DNA of 64,000 nt from Aureimonas psammosilenae (GCF_009176975.1 NZ_WEZG01000001.1:682001-746000); one strand, 5' to 3'; counted from the stretch's first letter, positions 36,009 through 45,539 are shown. The notes: generated by a model from the letters alone, not told the origin. A program made the numbers and translations.

Positions 36009-36546
36009 CCGGCGAGCCGTCGGCGCCGACCAGCGCGTCGGGCCGGCCTTCGCGCGGTCGCCCGAAGATCTGCGTCCAGAAGATGCGGCCCGTTTCCTTC
36101 TGGCGAACGGCGGCGAAGCCCGCTTCCGTGACCTTCGGGTCGAGGAGGTTGCGCCGATGGCCGGGCGAATCCTCCCAGCCCTTCATCGCCACGTCGAAAT
36201 TCGGCTGGCCGCGCGCGATGTTCTCGGACGCCGTCGCGAAGGGATAGCCGAAGCGTTTGATGCGCTGGGGAAGGGGGCCGTCGACATAGTGGTCCATGTC
36301 GTTCTTGGCGGCCATGGCGCGCGACTGCGCTTCGGCCGCCGCCACAAGGCGCGGTTCCGTCTTCAAAGGCGACAGTCCGTTCTCGGCGCGAAAGACGTTC
36401 ACTGTGCGAAGAGCCGCGTCCTGGTCGAGAAGAACCGCATCCGTCGGGCGCGGCGGTTCTGGCGCCATCACTTCCATGATCGACGTGCAGGCGTTCAAAG
36501 CCATGGCGAAACCGACGACCGGCAACGCTCGGAAATATCTCTTCAT
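35971..36546 (-). CDS. CAP-domain lipoprotein
   Basis: A 191-residue protein with a lipoprotein signal (ALPVVGFAMALNACTS, lipobox LNAC at about residue 18-21), followed by a CAP/SCP-PR1 domain: NVFRAENGLSPLKTEPRLVAAAEAQS, NDMDHYVDG, GYPFATASENIARG and WEDSPGHRRNLLDPKVTEAGFA with GHRRNLL as the hallmark. The family has varied roles in lipid or protein binding. ATG 36546 is chosen to place the signal at the terminus. Convergent with fau, with 38 bases of shared 3' ends. Confidence 0.87.
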   Translation of the reverse strand: MKRYFRALPVVGFAMALNACTSIMEVMAPEPPRPTDAVLLDQDAALRTVNVFRAENGLSPLKTEPRLVAAAEAQSRAMAAKNDMDHYVDGPLPQRIKRFGYPFATASENIARGQPNFDVAMKGWEDSPGHRRNLLDPKVTEAGFAAVRQKETGRIFWTQIFGRPREGRPDALVGADGSPVMSFGGLRIPSR

Positions 36547-36629
36547 GCGCAATCGTCCCCTCGACCGTGACACCCCTTCGCGGTCGCGCTAGGTCTTTCG
36601 GGCCGATTTGAGTCGGAGGCAAGGCGAAG

Positions 36630-37244
36630 ATGATCGAACTCTACACCTGGACCACGCCCAACGGCGAAAAGCCGGTCATCATGCTGGAGGAGATCGGCAT
36701 CCCCTACGAGATGGCGCTGGTCGACATCACGGCCGGCGTCCAGAAACAGGCCGCCTTTCTGGAGATCAATCCGAACGGCCGCATTCCCGCGATCTCGGAC
36801 GAGGGGCAGCGCATCTTCGAATCTGGCGCGATCCTTCTTCATCTCGCCGAGAAGACCGGCAAGCTGATGCCCAAAAGCGGCCGCGACCGGGCCGAGGCCT
36901 TGTCCTGGACCTTCTTTCAGGTCGGCGGCACCGGGCCGATGATCGGCCAGCTCCACCATTTCCGCAACGCGCCGGAACAGATCCCCTATGCGCTGAAGCG
37001 CTACGAGGACGAGTCGCGGCGACTGCTCGGCGTTCTGGAATCCCGCCTTCAGCGCAACGAATGGCTGGCCGGCGATTATTCCGTCGCCGACATCATGAAC
37101 TGGTCCTGGGCGCGCTCGGGGCTCGATGCGGTGGACGGGCGCGAGACATTTCCGATGCTGACGGCCTGGGTGGACAAGATCGCGGCGCGTCCCGCCGTGA
37201 TCCGCGCCCTCGACAAGCTGAAAGCCAAGAAGGCCGAGCTCTGA
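36630..37244 (+). CDS. Glutathione S-transferase family protein (Nu-class-like)
   Basis: A 204-residue cytosolic GST. The thioredoxin-fold N-terminal domain begins IELYTWTTPNGEKPVIMLEEIGIPYE, a Nu-class (YfcG/YghU-like) pattern with the TPNG motif, followed by INPNGRIPAI and ESGAILLHLAEK, the glutathione-binding serine. The helical C-terminal domain includes WLAGDYSVADIMNW. Its stop overlaps the start of the ymdB-like gene by one base (TGATG), so the two are translationally coupled. Substrates unknown; disulfide reduction is likely by class. Confidence 0.9.
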   Translation: MIELYTWTTPNGEKPVIMLEEIGIPYEMALVDITAGVQKQAAFLEINPNGRIPAISDEGQRIFESGAILLHLAEKTGKLMPKSGRDRAEALSWTFFQVGGTGPMIGQLHHFRNAPEQIPYALKRYEDESRRLLGVLESRLQRNEWLAGDYSVADIMNWSWARSGLDAVDGRETFPMLTAWVDKIAARPAVIRALDKLKAKKAEL

Positions 37245-38068
37245 TGCGCTTCCTGTTTCTGGGCGATCTCGTCGGGCGATCCGGCCGCACCGCCGTCTTC
37301 GACCGACTGCCCGGCCTCGTTTCGGATTTCCGGCTCGATTTCGTCGTGGTGAACGGGGAGAACGCCGCCGGCGGATTCGGCATCACGGAAGAGATCTTCG
37401 AGGCGGCGCGCGAAGCCGGCGCGGACGTGGTGACCACCGGCAACCACGTCTGGGACCAGCGTGAGGCGCTGGAGTTCTCCACCCGCCACGACCGTTTCCT
37501 GCGCCCCGCCAACTTCCCGCCCGGCACGCCCGGCTTCGGTTCCGGGCTCTTCGAAGCGCGCAACGGCGCGCGCGTTCTCGTCGCCAACGTCATGGGCCGC
37601 GCCTTCATGAGCCCCGACCTCGACGATCCCTTCCGCTGCGCGTCCGACATCGTCGGCAACTGTCCGCTCGGCGTCGCGGCCGATGCCGTGATCTTCGACT
37701 TCCACGCGGAAGCCACGAGCGAGAAGCAATGCTTCGGGCATTTCCTCGACGGGCGGGCGAGTGTCGTGATCGGCACCCATACCCATGTGCCGACCGCCGA
37801 CCACCAGATCCTGCCCGGCGGCACGGCCTACCAGTCGGATGCCGGCATGTGCGGCGACTACGATTCCTCGCTCGGCATGGAAAAGGAGGAGCCGCTCAAC
37901 CGTTTCGTCACCAAGGTGCCGCGCGGGCGCTTCGAGGCGGCGCAGGGGCCGGCGACCATCTGCGGGCTGGCGGTGGAGATTTCCGACCGCACCGGCCTTG
38001 CCGAAAAGGTCGCGCCGCTGCGGCTCGGCCCACGGCTGGAGGAAACGACGCCTTCCTTCTGGAACTAA
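37244..38068 (+). CDS. ymdB: YmdB-family metallophosphoesterase (TIGR00282)
   Basis: A 274-residue metallophosphoesterase of the TIGR00282/YmdB family, whose Bacillus member hydrolyses cyclic nucleotides. Motifs in order are LFLGDLVGRSGR, VVNGENAAGGFGI, TTGNHVWDQ, and VIGTHTHVPTADHQILPGGTAYQSDAGMCG, all of the diagnostic type. The start overlaps the GST stop. The physiological substrate in alphaproteobacteria is not established. It ends two bases before the convergent MBL hydrolase stop. Confidence 0.9.
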   Translation: MRFLFLGDLVGRSGRTAVFDRLPGLVSDFRLDFVVVNGENAAGGFGITEEIFEAAREAGADVVTTGNHVWDQREALEFSTRHDRFLRPANFPPGTPGFGSGLFEARNGARVLVANVMGRAFMSPDLDDPFRCASDIVGNCPLGVAADAVIFDFHAEATSEKQCFGHFLDGRASVVIGTHTHVPTADHQILPGGTAYQSDAGMCGDYDSSLGMEKEEPLNRFVTKVPRGRFEAAQGPATICGLAVEISDRTGLAEKVAPLRLGPRLEETTPSFWN

Positions 38069-38070
38069 AG

Positions 38071-38883
38071 TCAGACGCCATCCAACAGGACGACGGTCGG
38101 TTTTCTCGGCAGGCTCTTCATGGACACCACGAGCGTCGGCCCTTGCCGGCGCTCCACCGCGAAATCGGGCAGTTGCGCGAGGAAGCGGTCCATCCGCCCC
38201 CGGAAATTGTGCATCGGCAGGACGACGCGCGAGCGCAAACGCATGACCATGTCCGCCATGCCTTCCTGGCTCATGGTCCAGGACCCGTCCACGGGCACCA
38301 TCACCACGTCGAGCCGGCCGATATCGGCGAACTGCGCGTCCGTCAGCTTCTCGTGGAGATGCCCGAGATGACCGATGCAAAGCCCCGCCGTTTCGAACAC
38401 GAAGATCGAGTTGGCGTCCTTCTCCATGCCGCCGCCCCAGTCGCGAATGTCGCTCGGCACGTTGCGGATGTAGACATCGTCCACCGTGACGTGGTGCTCG
38501 GCCTTGCCGCCTTCCGGGTTCCAGCCGCGCAGCACATGCTCGATGCCGGGATCGGGATTGTTGGTAAAATGGGTGGAATGCGCCTTGTTCATGGTGACGA
38601 TGCGGGGCACCGAGCCGCTGTTGTAGCCGGAATAGTCCGTTTCGATGGTGACGCCCGCCGGGCTCTCGATCCGGTAGGTCGAATGGTGGACGAAGGTGAT
38701 GCGCACCTCGCCGCTGTCCCGCGCCGCCAACCGCGTCGGCGCTTCGCCCTTCAACGAAACGAACGTCGCTTTCGGCAGGCTTTGGGCGACGGCATGGCAG
38801 GTGCTCGGCATCTCCTGCGCGAAACTCGCGGGGCTCCACAACAGACCGAGCGCGGCGAGAAGCATCGACGGCAAGAGTTTCAC
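38071..38883 (-). CDS. Secreted MBL-fold metallohydrolase (UlaG-like)
   Basis: A 270-residue protein with a Sec signal peptide (LLPSMLLAALGLLWSPASFAQ) and a metallo-beta-lactamase fold. Metal-ligand candidates are THFTNNPD, WNPEGG, HLGHLHEKL and the terminal LPMHNF. The canonical HxHxDH is replaced by HSTHFTNN, as in UlaG-like relatives. The substrate is unknown. It shares a divergent promoter region with yebC, 165 bases away. Confidence 0.82.
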   Translation of the reverse strand: MKLLPSMLLAALGLLWSPASFAQEMPSTCHAVAQSLPKATFVSLKGEAPTRLAARDSGEVRITFVHHSTYRIESPAGVTIETDYSGYNSGSVPRIVTMNKAHSTHFTNNPDPGIEHVLRGWNPEGGKAEHHVTVDDVYIRNVPSDIRDWGGGMEKDANSIFVFETAGLCIGHLGHLHEKLTDAQFADIGRLDVVMVPVDGSWTMSQEGMADMVMRLRSRVVLPMHNFRGRMDRFLAQLPDFAVERRQGPTLVVSMKSLPRKPTVVLLDGV

Positions 38884-39048
38884 GGCTGAACCCCGACGAT
38901 TGGCGACGAACGGAGCCTAGCCTCCCCGCGATCGATCCCGGCATCATTTTCTCGGCATCGCCGGATCGGACGCCGTTCTGGACGGCACGATGACGATTTT
39001 TTATATGAGCGGCACGTTTCGACGGATCAGCTCAAACTAAGGTGCCTC

Positions 39049-39798
39049 ATGGCCGGCCATTCACAGTTCAAGAACATCATGCATCGCAAGGGCCGGCAGG
39101 ACTCGATGCGCTCGAAGCTCTTCTCCAAGCTCGCGCGCGAGATCACGGTCGCCGCCAAGTCCGGCATGGCGGACCCGGCGATGAACCCGCGCCTGCGCCT
39201 TGCCGTCAACAACGCCAAGGCCGAGTCCATGCCGAAGGACAATATCGACCGGGCGATCAAGAAGGCAGTCGGCGGCGATACGGAAAACTACGACGAGGTG
39301 CGCTACGAGGGCTACGGGCCGGGCGGCGTCGCGGTGATCGTGGAAGCGCTCACCGACAACCGCAACCGCACCGCCTCCAACGTGCGCTCCTACTTCACGA
39401 AATCCGGCGGCGCGCTCGGCGAAACGGGCTCGGTCTCCTTCATGTTCGACCATGTCGGCGAGATCGTCTACGGCACGAAGGCCGGTGACGCCGACAAGGT
39501 GATGGAAGCGGCGATCGAGGCGGGCGCGGACGACGTGGCAAGCGACGAGGACGGCCACCGCATCTACACCGCCTTCGAGGATCTCGGCGAGGTCTCGGCC
39601 GCGCTGGAAAAGTCGCTGGGCGAGGCGTCCAGCGTGAAAGCCATCTGGCGCCCGCAGACCGGCACGCCCTTGGACGAGGAAAAGGCGCAGAGCATTCTGA
39701 AGCTCGTCGGCAATCTCGACGAGGATGACGACGTGCAGAACGTCTACGCCAATTTCGAGATCGACGACGCCATCATGGCCAAGCTCTCGGCGGCTTGA
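39049..39798 (+). CDS. yebC: YebC/PmpR-family (TACO1) protein
   Basis: A 249-residue cytoplasmic protein of the YebC/TACO1 family, which acts as a transcriptional regulator and in relief of ribosome stalling. The start [18 protein letters not shown] and the [36 protein letters not shown] and [11 protein letters not shown] stretches are family-typical. It heads the DNA-repair block, yebC then ruvCAB; here three other genes lie between yebC and ruvC. Confidence 0.94.
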   Translation: MAGHSQFKNIMHRKGRQDSMRSKLFSKLAREITVAAKSGMADPAMNPRLRLAVNNAKAESMPKDNIDRAIKKAVGGDTENYDEVRYEGYGPGGVAVIVEALTDNRNRTASNVRSYFTKSGGALGETGSVSFMFDHVGEIVYGTKAGDADKVMEAAIEAGADDVASDEDGHRIYTAFEDLGEVSAALEKSLGEASSVKAIWRPQTGTPLDEEKAQSILKLVGNLDEDDDVQNVYANFEIDDAIMAKLSAA

Positions 39799-39805
39799 AG
39801 CGCGA

Positions 39806-40387
39806 TCAAAGAATAGTCTGGAGACCGGTGCCGCGATAAACGTCGATTAAGGCGAGTTCGGCATCGATCTCCGGCAAGTGAACACGTTCCGAAGCACCGC
39901 TGACATTGGTGGATTGCCACCAACCGTCGGTCAACCTCCAGACGATCACCTCGACGCTCTCGGAGGCAACGAGGAGAACGACGCGGACCGACGGGTTCTT
40001 CTTGTATTCCTCGACCTTGATCAACCGGTCGAACCGCATCGTCGATGGCGACAACACCTCGATAACGACGCGGGGCTCGCCGGCCTCGGTCTCGCTGTCG
40101 GCTGCGGATTGGCAATCCACGACGATGTCGGGCCTGCGGATGTTTTGGTTGGCGTTTCGCACCGCGATGTCGTCCGTGTGCGGCTGGCAAGGCTTGTCGC
40201 GAAGTTGCTGATCGAGCGCCGACAGGATGTTGATCGTGATCCGGTCGTGCCGACGCGAGGCACCCGTCATCCCCTTGGGCGTCAAAACGGGCAGGCCGTT
40301 CACAAGCTCGTAATTGACGTCCTGCTGGGCCTGCCAGACGAAGAATTCGTCCGGCGTCATGTGCTTCAGAACTCGAGCTTCGCTCAT
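39806..40387 (-). CDS. Uma2-family (DUF820) putative restriction-fold endonuclease
   Basis: A 193-residue protein of the Uma2/DUF820 family with a PD-(D/E)XK-like fold. The core is RRPDIVVDCQ and EPRVVIEVLSPSTMRFDRLIKVEEYKKNPSV, which carry the candidate metal acid residues and the conserved lysine. The start is MTPDEFFVWQAQQDVNYELVNG, typical of the family. Members are abundant in cyanobacteria and patchy elsewhere, often spread laterally; the cellular role is unknown. It sits against the direction of yebC-ruvC and breaks their usual adjacency. Confidence 0.85.
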   Translation of the reverse strand: MSEARVLKHMTPDEFFVWQAQQDVNYELVNGLPVLTPKGMTGASRRHDRITINILSALDQQLRDKPCQPHTDDIAVRNANQNIRRPDIVVDCQSAADSETEAGEPRVVIEVLSPSTMRFDRLIKVEEYKKNPSVRVVLLVASESVEVIVWRLTDGWWQSTNVSGASERVHLPEIDAELALIDVYRGTGLQTIL

Positions 40388-40444
40388 TCCGGACTCCTGT
40401 GAGGCCGGTTCTAATCTATGCCGATGAGCCGACGATGAGAAGCC

Positions 40445-41497
40445 TTACGCGGGCGGTTGCCGGCCTGCCTCGGCCTCCGAGATGATCGACGCGACGAGGC
40501 CGTGCAGCGCTTCCTTATAGCCGTTGCGGGCGGATGGCCCGCCTTCGTCCGAGGTCATCGCGACGGTCAAGGCCAGATCGGGCACGACATAGATCATCTG
40601 CCCGCCATAGCCCCAGCCGTAATGCACCTCGTGCCCGGCAAGCCGAATGCCGAACCAGCCATAGCCGTAGTCGTCGCCGGACCAGCGCGTGGTGGTGCGC
40701 TTCACGAAGCTTTCGCGCACCCAAGTTTCCGGCACGATCTGCTTTCCATCGGGTGTCCGACCGCCGTTCCGGTAAAGTTCGCCGAACCGGTAGAGCGATT
40801 TCGGCGTCATCGCCATCTGGTTGCCGCCGAGATAGATGCCTTGCGGGTCACGCTCCCAGGAAGCGATCGCGACCCCCGCCGGCCCCAGCCATTCGCGCGC
40901 GAGCGCCAGCGTCGACTTGCCGCTCGTCTTTGTGAGGATGGCGGACAGAAGATGGGGCGATCCGGTGGAATAAAGCATCTCGCCGCCGGGGTCGGTGACC
41001 ATCGGCCGGGCCAGCGCCGCGCGCACCCAGTGGCGGCTGGAGATCCACGCGCCGTAGTTCGGGCCGGAGGTCCGGTCGAGCCCGGCCTGCATGGACAGGA
41101 GATGGCCGATCGTGATGTCCCGGATGCGAGGATCGGCGTCCTTCGGCAACCGGTCGGCAAGGATCGGCGCGATGCGCTGGTCGACCCCTTCGAGGATGCC
41201 CTTGTCGATCGCGATGCCGACAAGCGCCGACACCACGGATTTCGAGGCTGACTTGATGTTGGTCGAGCGCGCGGTGGAGGTGCCGTGGAAACCCTCTTCC
41301 GCCAGCACCTCGCCGTTTCGCCCAATGATCAGGCTGTTCAAGGATTGCAGGCTGCGCGCTCGGCCGACGACATCCGCGAACGGCACTTGCCGAGTTGCCT
41401 GCGGTGCCGAAGCCTCCTGCGCCAAGCCGGGAATAACTATCCCGAACGAGACTGCGAAAACCGACATGGTCACGGCAAGGGAGCGAGGCGATATCAT
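40445..41497 (-). CDS. Secreted serine hydrolase, class C beta-lactamase-like
   Basis: A 350-residue protein with a signal peptide (AVTMSVFAVSFGIVIPGLAQ) and a serine beta-lactamase/D-peptidase fold. The nucleophile motif SxxK is KSASKSVV (about residue 83-88), the second motif is MLYSTGSPHLL and the third region is YGWGYGGQMIYV. It is closer to esterase/6-aminohexanoate-dimer-hydrolase-like members than to true AmpC. Substrate unknown. With the neighbouring Uma2 gene it forms a leftward accessory pair between yebC and ruvC. Confidence 0.87.
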   Translation of the reverse strand: MISPRSLAVTMSVFAVSFGIVIPGLAQEASAPQATRQVPFADVVGRARSLQSLNSLIIGRNGEVLAEEGFHGTSTARSTNIKSASKSVVSALVGIAIDKGILEGVDQRIAPILADRLPKDADPRIRDITIGHLLSMQAGLDRTSGPNYGAWISSRHWVRAALARPMVTDPGGEMLYSTGSPHLLSAILTKTSGKSTLALAREWLGPAGVAIASWERDPQGIYLGGNQMAMTPKSLYRFGELYRNGGRTPDGKQIVPETWVRESFVKRTTTRWSGDDYGYGWFGIRLAGHEVHYGWGYGGQMIYVVPDLALTVAMTSDEGGPSARNGYKEALHGLVASIISEAEAGRQPPA

Positions 41498-41654
41498 CTG
41501 GAATATTTAATGCCTTCCGAAGGCTTGGCGAAGGTCGCTCACGTCAGGGTGAATCAAGTGTCAACCGGTCTGCGATGTTCGCATTCGTTTTCGATGCGTT
41601 CACTTTTCGTCTTCATCCTGTCCGACGATTCGGTTAAGGGCAGGAGTGAAGAAT

Positions 41655-42170
41655 ATGTTGCGGGAGGCTCCCATTCGCGTCATCGGCATCGATCCGGGCC
41701 TTCGTCGCACCGGCTGGGGCGTGGTCGAGACTTCCGGCAATTCGCTGCGCTTCCTCGCGTCCGGCACGGTGACGTCAGATGCCGAAAACGGGCTCGCCAT
41801 CCGCCTTCGCGAGTTGCACGACGGTCTGTCGGCGGTGTTGCGGGCGTGGACGCCGGATGAGGCGGCCGTGGAACAGACCTTCGTCAACAAGGACGCGACG
41901 GCGACCCTGAAGCTCGGTCAGGCGAGGGGCATCGCCATGCTGGTTCCGGCGCTGGCCAACCTGCCGGTCGCCGAATACGCGCCGAACGCCGTCAAGAAGG
42001 CGGTGATCGGCGTCGGGCATGGCGAGAAGCGGCAGATCCACATGATGGTGAAGGTGCTGATGCCCAAGGCCACCTTCGACACGGACGATGCCGCCGACGC
42101 CCTCGCCATCGCCATCTGTCACACCCATCACCGCCAGTCGGCTGCGGCACGGCTGGCTTTCGCGGTGTGA
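41655..42170 (+). CDS. ruvC: Crossover junction endodeoxyribonuclease RuvC
   Basis: A 171-residue Holliday junction resolvase. The catalytic acids are visible in [12 protein letters not shown] (first Asp), [22 protein letters not shown] (Glu) and [15 protein letters not shown] (Asp pair). It cuts the junction moved by RuvAB. ATG 41655 is preferred over the GTG at 41646, with GGAGTG upstream. The ruvA gene should follow directly but a VapBC pair lies in between, starting 55 bases after this stop. Confidence 0.95.
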   Translation: MLREAPIRVIGIDPGLRRTGWGVVETSGNSLRFLASGTVTSDAENGLAIRLRELHDGLSAVLRAWTPDEAAVEQTFVNKDATATLKLGQARGIAMLVPALANLPVAEYAPNAVKKAVIGVGHGEKRQIHMMVKVLMPKATFDTDDAADALAIAICHTHHRQSAAARLAFAV

Positions 42171-42225
42171 TGTTCTTGCACTGTTCCCCTCGGCGCGTTA
42201 GGTAATACCGAGGAGGTATTACTTC

Positions 42226-42495
42226 ATGCGCGTCACCGAAAAGGGGCAGGTCACCATTCCGAAGCCGATCCGCGACAAACTCGGTATTTCGCCGGGAAGC
42301 GAAGTCGAGTTCGTGGAGCGCAACAGCGTCGTTGAACTCGTGCGGGTGGACGCGGCTCGGTCTGTTGAGCGCAGGAGAGCAGAACTTCTCAAGGCGCTGG
42401 AAGCGATGCGAGGCACGCTTGATCTGGGCGGGCTGACAACCGACGAGTACATGGAAGAAATCCGGGGACCGCGTGACGATCTCGACCCTCGTTGA
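42226..42495 (+). CDS. vapB: VapB-type antitoxin (AbrB/MazE/SpoVT fold)
   Basis: An 89-residue antitoxin with a swapped-hairpin AbrB DNA-binding domain at the N-terminus: MRVTEKGQVTIPKPIRDKLGISPGSEVEFVERN, the exact family pattern. The C-terminal helix (RRRAELLKALEAMRGTL) should contact the toxin. It follows a short gap with TATTACTT-containing sequence (42209-42225) after ruvC that may be an autoregulated promoter. Its last 23 bases overlap the start of vapC. Confidence 0.9.
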   Translation: MRVTEKGQVTIPKPIRDKLGISPGSEVEFVERNSVVELVRVDAARSVERRRAELLKALEAMRGTLDLGGLTTDEYMEEIRGPRDDLDPR

Positions 42496-42898
42496 TTCGA
42501 ATATCCTGATTGATATCCTGAGCGGGGGATCTGTTCCGGAGCAGCGAGACTGGTCCGAAGCGAGGTTGAGCGACGCCGCTTTGGTCGGAGTTGTCTGCTT
42601 GAGCGCTGTTGCTTGGGCCGAAATCTCGCAACCCTATCGGGACGAACGCTACCTTCAAGCCATCCTGCGCTCTTTCTCCTTCATCTACGAAGCGCTGCCG
42701 TTCTCTGCCGCTTTTCCGGCCGGCCAAGCACACAGACTCTACCGGGAGCGTGGCGGCAAGCGCGAGCGCACGCTTCCCGACTTTCTGATCGGCGCCCACG
42801 CCTCCGTCGCCGGCCATCGCCTTCTGACGCGCGACGCCGCGCGCTATCGCGCCTACTTCCCCGACCTCGACATCATCGCACCGGACAGTCACCCGTGA
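42473..42898 (+). CDS. vapC: VapC-type PIN-domain ribonuclease toxin
   Basis: A 141-residue PIN-domain RNase. The acidic site is formed by [11 protein letters not shown] (Asp near residue 8), WAEISQP (Glu near 52), [11 protein letters not shown] (Asp) and the [13 protein letters not shown] end motif. The GTG 42473 start sits inside vapB after GGGGA, and the TGA stop is nested in the GTGA that starts ruvA, so translation is coupled on both sides. By family it cleaves tRNA or rRNA and is blocked by VapB. Confidence 0.9.
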   Translation: MTISTLVDSNILIDILSGGSVPEQRDWSEARLSDAALVGVVCLSAVAWAEISQPYRDERYLQAILRSFSFIYEALPFSAAFPAGQAHRLYRERGGKRERTLPDFLIGAHASVAGHRLLTRDAARYRAYFPDLDIIAPDSHP

Positions 42899-43512
42899 TC
42901 GGCAAATTGAAGGGCACCGTGGACGAGATCGCCGAGGATCACGTCCTGATCGACGTTCATGGCGTCGGTTATGTCGCGTTCTGCGGCGCGCGGACCCTGC
43001 GCAATCTGCCGCCGCTGGGCGAAGCGGCGGTGCTGTTCATCGAGACGTTCCTGCGCGAGGACATGCTGCGCCTCTACGGCTTTTCGAGCGAGGTGGAGCG
43101 TGGCTGGTTCCGGCTTCTCCAGAGCGTGCAGGGGGTCGGCGCGAAGGTGGCGCTCGGTGTTCTGGGAACGCTGACGACGGCCGAACTCGCAAACGCGGTG
43201 GCGCTTCAGGACAAGGCGATGGTGGCGCGCGCGCCGGGCGTCGGGCCGAAGGTCGCTGCCCGCATCGTAGCCGAGTTGAAGGACAAGATCCCGGCCTTGT
43301 CCGGCGGCATCGACCTGCCGGCCGGGGCGCTTGCCGAGCCGGTGCGGGGCGGTGCCTCACTGCCGGTGGCCGACGCCATCTCGGCGCTCGCCAATCTCGG
43401 CTATTCGCGCGAACAGGCAGCCGGCGCAGTGGCCGCGGCGGTCAAAGAAGCGGGCGAGGACGCGGCCTCCACCACGCTCATTCGCCTCGCGCTGAAGGCC
43501 TTGAGCCGCTAG
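42895..43512 (+). CDS. ruvA: Holliday junction branch migration protein RuvA
   Basis: A 205-residue RuvA. The N-terminal OB domain begins [25 protein letters not shown]; two helix-hairpin-helix motifs are in [16 protein letters not shown] and [19 protein letters not shown]; the C-terminal domain III ends in [11 protein letters not shown]. It tethers RuvB rings to the junction. GTG 42895 overlaps the vapC stop by four bases (GTGA), so RuvA translation is likely coupled to toxin translation. This is unusual, since ruvA normally follows ruvC. Confidence 0.95.
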   Translation: MIGKLKGTVDEIAEDHVLIDVHGVGYVAFCGARTLRNLPPLGEAAVLFIETFLREDMLRLYGFSSEVERGWFRLLQSVQGVGAKVALGVLGTLTTAELANAVALQDKAMVARAPGVGPKVAARIVAELKDKIPALSGGIDLPAGALAEPVRGGASLPVADAISALANLGYSREQAAGAVAAAVKEAGEDAASTTLIRLALKALSR

Positions 43513-43522
43513 ACGTGATGCC

Positions 43523-44566
43523 ATGAGCGAACCCAACCGCCTTCTGACGCCGGAAAAGCGCGGCGAAGACATCGATACGTCGCTGCGCCCGCAACGGCTG
43601 GAGGATTTCGTCGGGCAGGCGGCTGCGCGCGCCAACCTGAAGGTCTTCGTGGAAGCGGCGCGCAATCGCGGCGAGGCGCTGGATCACACGCTCTTCGTCG
43701 GCCCGCCCGGCCTCGGCAAGACGACGCTCGCCCAGATCATGGCGAAGGAACTCGGCGTCAACTTCCGCTCCACTTCCGGCCCGGTGATCGCCAAGGCCGG
43801 AGACCTCGCCGCGCTCCTGACCAACCTCGAAGAGCGCGACGTTCTTTTCATCGACGAAATCCATCGCCTCAGCCCCGCCGTCGAGGAAATCCTCTACCCG
43901 GCGATGGAGGACTTCCAGCTCGATCTCATCATCGGCGAAGGGCCGGCGGCGCGCTCGGTGAAGATCGATCTCGCCAAGTTCACGCTGGTCGCCGCCACGA
44001 CCCGTCTCGGCCTCCTGACGACGCCGCTGCGCGACCGCTTCGGCATTCCGGTGCGCCTGAACTTCTATACGGTGGAGGAACTGGAATCGATCGTGCGTCG
44101 CGGCGCGCGCATCGTCGGTCTGAATCTCGCCGAGGATGGCGCGCGCGAGATCGCCCGGCGGGCCCGCGGCACACCGCGCATCGCCGGCCGTCTTCTGCGG
44201 CGCGTGCGCGATTTCGCCGAAGTGGCTGGTGCCCCCATCGTGGATCGACGCATCGCCGACACGGCGCTGACGCGGCTCGAAGTCGATTCCATGGGGCTCG
44301 ACCAGCTCGACCGGCGCTATCTCGACCTCATCGCGCTGACCTTCGGGGGAGGGCCCGTCGGCATCGAGACCATCGCCGCCGCCCTGTCGGAGCCGCGCGA
44401 CGCCATCGAGGACATCGTGGAGCCCTATCTTCTCCAGCAAGGCTTCCTCCAGCGCACGCCGCGCGGCCGCGTCCTGACGCAAAACGCCTTCCGCCATCTC
44501 GGCCTTTCCGTGCCGTCGACCTATCAGGGCGTGCAGCAGAACTTCTTCGAGGACGACCGCGAGTAA
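43523..44566 (+). CDS. ruvB: Holliday junction branch migration ATPase RuvB
   Basis: A 347-residue AAA+ motor. Walker A is [12 protein letters not shown] (about residue 62), Walker B is [10 protein letters not shown], sensor 1 is [18 protein letters not shown], and the C-terminal winged helix ends with [13 protein letters not shown]. It pumps DNA through the RuvA tetramer. It starts 11 bases after the ruvA stop and is in the same operon. Confidence 0.96.
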   Translation: MSEPNRLLTPEKRGEDIDTSLRPQRLEDFVGQAAARANLKVFVEAARNRGEALDHTLFVGPPGLGKTTLAQIMAKELGVNFRSTSGPVIAKAGDLAALLTNLEERDVLFIDEIHRLSPAVEEILYPAMEDFQLDLIIGEGPAARSVKIDLAKFTLVAATTRLGLLTTPLRDRFGIPVRLNFYTVEELESIVRRGARIVGLNLAEDGAREIARRARGTPRIAGRLLRRVRDFAEVAGAPIVDRRIADTALTRLEVDSMGLDQLDRRYLDLIALTFGGGPVGIETIAAALSEPRDAIEDIVEPYLLQQGFLQRTPRGRVLTQNAFRHLGLSVPSTYQGVQQNFFEDDRE

Positions 44567-44583
44567 GGATCGGGGATGGCGGA

Positions 44584-45501
44584 ATGATTACGCGGCGGGG
44601 ATTGTTGAAGCTTGGCGGGGGCACGGCGCTTGCGGGCCTGTCCCTGGCAACATACGCTCTCGGCTACGAGCCGCGTTTCGCCCTTGCCGTGCGGACCTAT
44701 CGCCTGACGCCCCCGCGCTGGCCATCAAGGCTTCACCTTCGGGCGGCGGTGATTTCCGACATCCATGCCTGCGACCCCTGGATGCCGCTGTCCCGCATCG
44801 CGAAGATCGTGTCGGAAACGAACGCGCTCGCTCCCGACATCGTGTTTCTCACCGGCGACTATGTGGCGGGGCTTTCCAGTTTCAGAACCGGAACCATCGC
44901 TTCGCCGGAATGGGCGGCGGTTCTGGCCGGGTTGAAGGCGCCGCTCGGCGTTCACGCCATTCTCGGCAATCACGACTGGTGGGATGATCGCTCGGCGCAG
45001 CGTCGGGGTGGCGGGCCGACGATCGCGGGCGACGCGCTGGAAGCGGTCGGGATCCCGGTTCTCCACAACGAGGCCAAGCGCATCGAGACCCCGCGCGGCG
45101 CGTTCTGGCTCGCCGGGCTCGAAGATCAGCTCGCGCTTCTTTCAGGCTATGGCGGACGCCAGGGCTTTCGCGGCCTCGACGATCTCGATGCGACACTGAA
45201 GGCGGTGACGACCGACGAGCCGATCATCCTCCTCGCCCACGAGCCGGACATCTTTCCGCGTGTCTCGGCGCGCGTGTCCTTGACGCTATCCGGCCATACG
45301 CATGGTGGGCAGGTCCGCGTCTTCGGCTGGTCGCCGATGGTCCCCTCCCGCTACGGCCCCCGCTTCGCCTACGGCCATGTCGTCGAACACGGGAAACACC
45401 TGATCGTTTCGGGCGGCATCGGCTGTTCCATCGCTCCAATCCGCTTCGGAGTGACGCCGGAGATCGTGCTCGTGGAACTCGGCGAGCCGCCGGTCGCATG
45501 A
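44584..45501 (+). CDS. Tat-exported metallophosphoesterase (YaeI-like)
   Basis: A 305-residue calcineurin-like phosphoesterase. The N-terminus has a twin-arginine signal, ITRRGLLKLGGGTALAGLSLA. All metal motifs are present: VISDIHACDPW, LTGDYVAG, AILGNHDWWDD, LLAHEPDIF and LSGHTHGGQVRVFG. YaeI-type enzymes act on UDP-diacylglucosamine or similar; the substrate here is not established. It starts 18 bases after ruvB and runs ahead of ybgC, so it may be in the same transcript. Confidence 0.88.
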   Translation: MITRRGLLKLGGGTALAGLSLATYALGYEPRFALAVRTYRLTPPRWPSRLHLRAAVISDIHACDPWMPLSRIAKIVSETNALAPDIVFLTGDYVAGLSSFRTGTIASPEWAAVLAGLKAPLGVHAILGNHDWWDDRSAQRRGGGPTIAGDALEAVGIPVLHNEAKRIETPRGAFWLAGLEDQLALLSGYGGRQGFRGLDDLDATLKAVTTDEPIILLAHEPDIFPRVSARVSLTLSGHTHGGQVRVFGWSPMVPSRYGPRFAYGHVVEHGKHLIVSGGIGCSIAPIRFGVTPEIVLVELGEPPVA

Positions 45502-45539
45502 GCTGTCGTCGTGACAGAGCGAGGCCGAAGCGCTAACCG

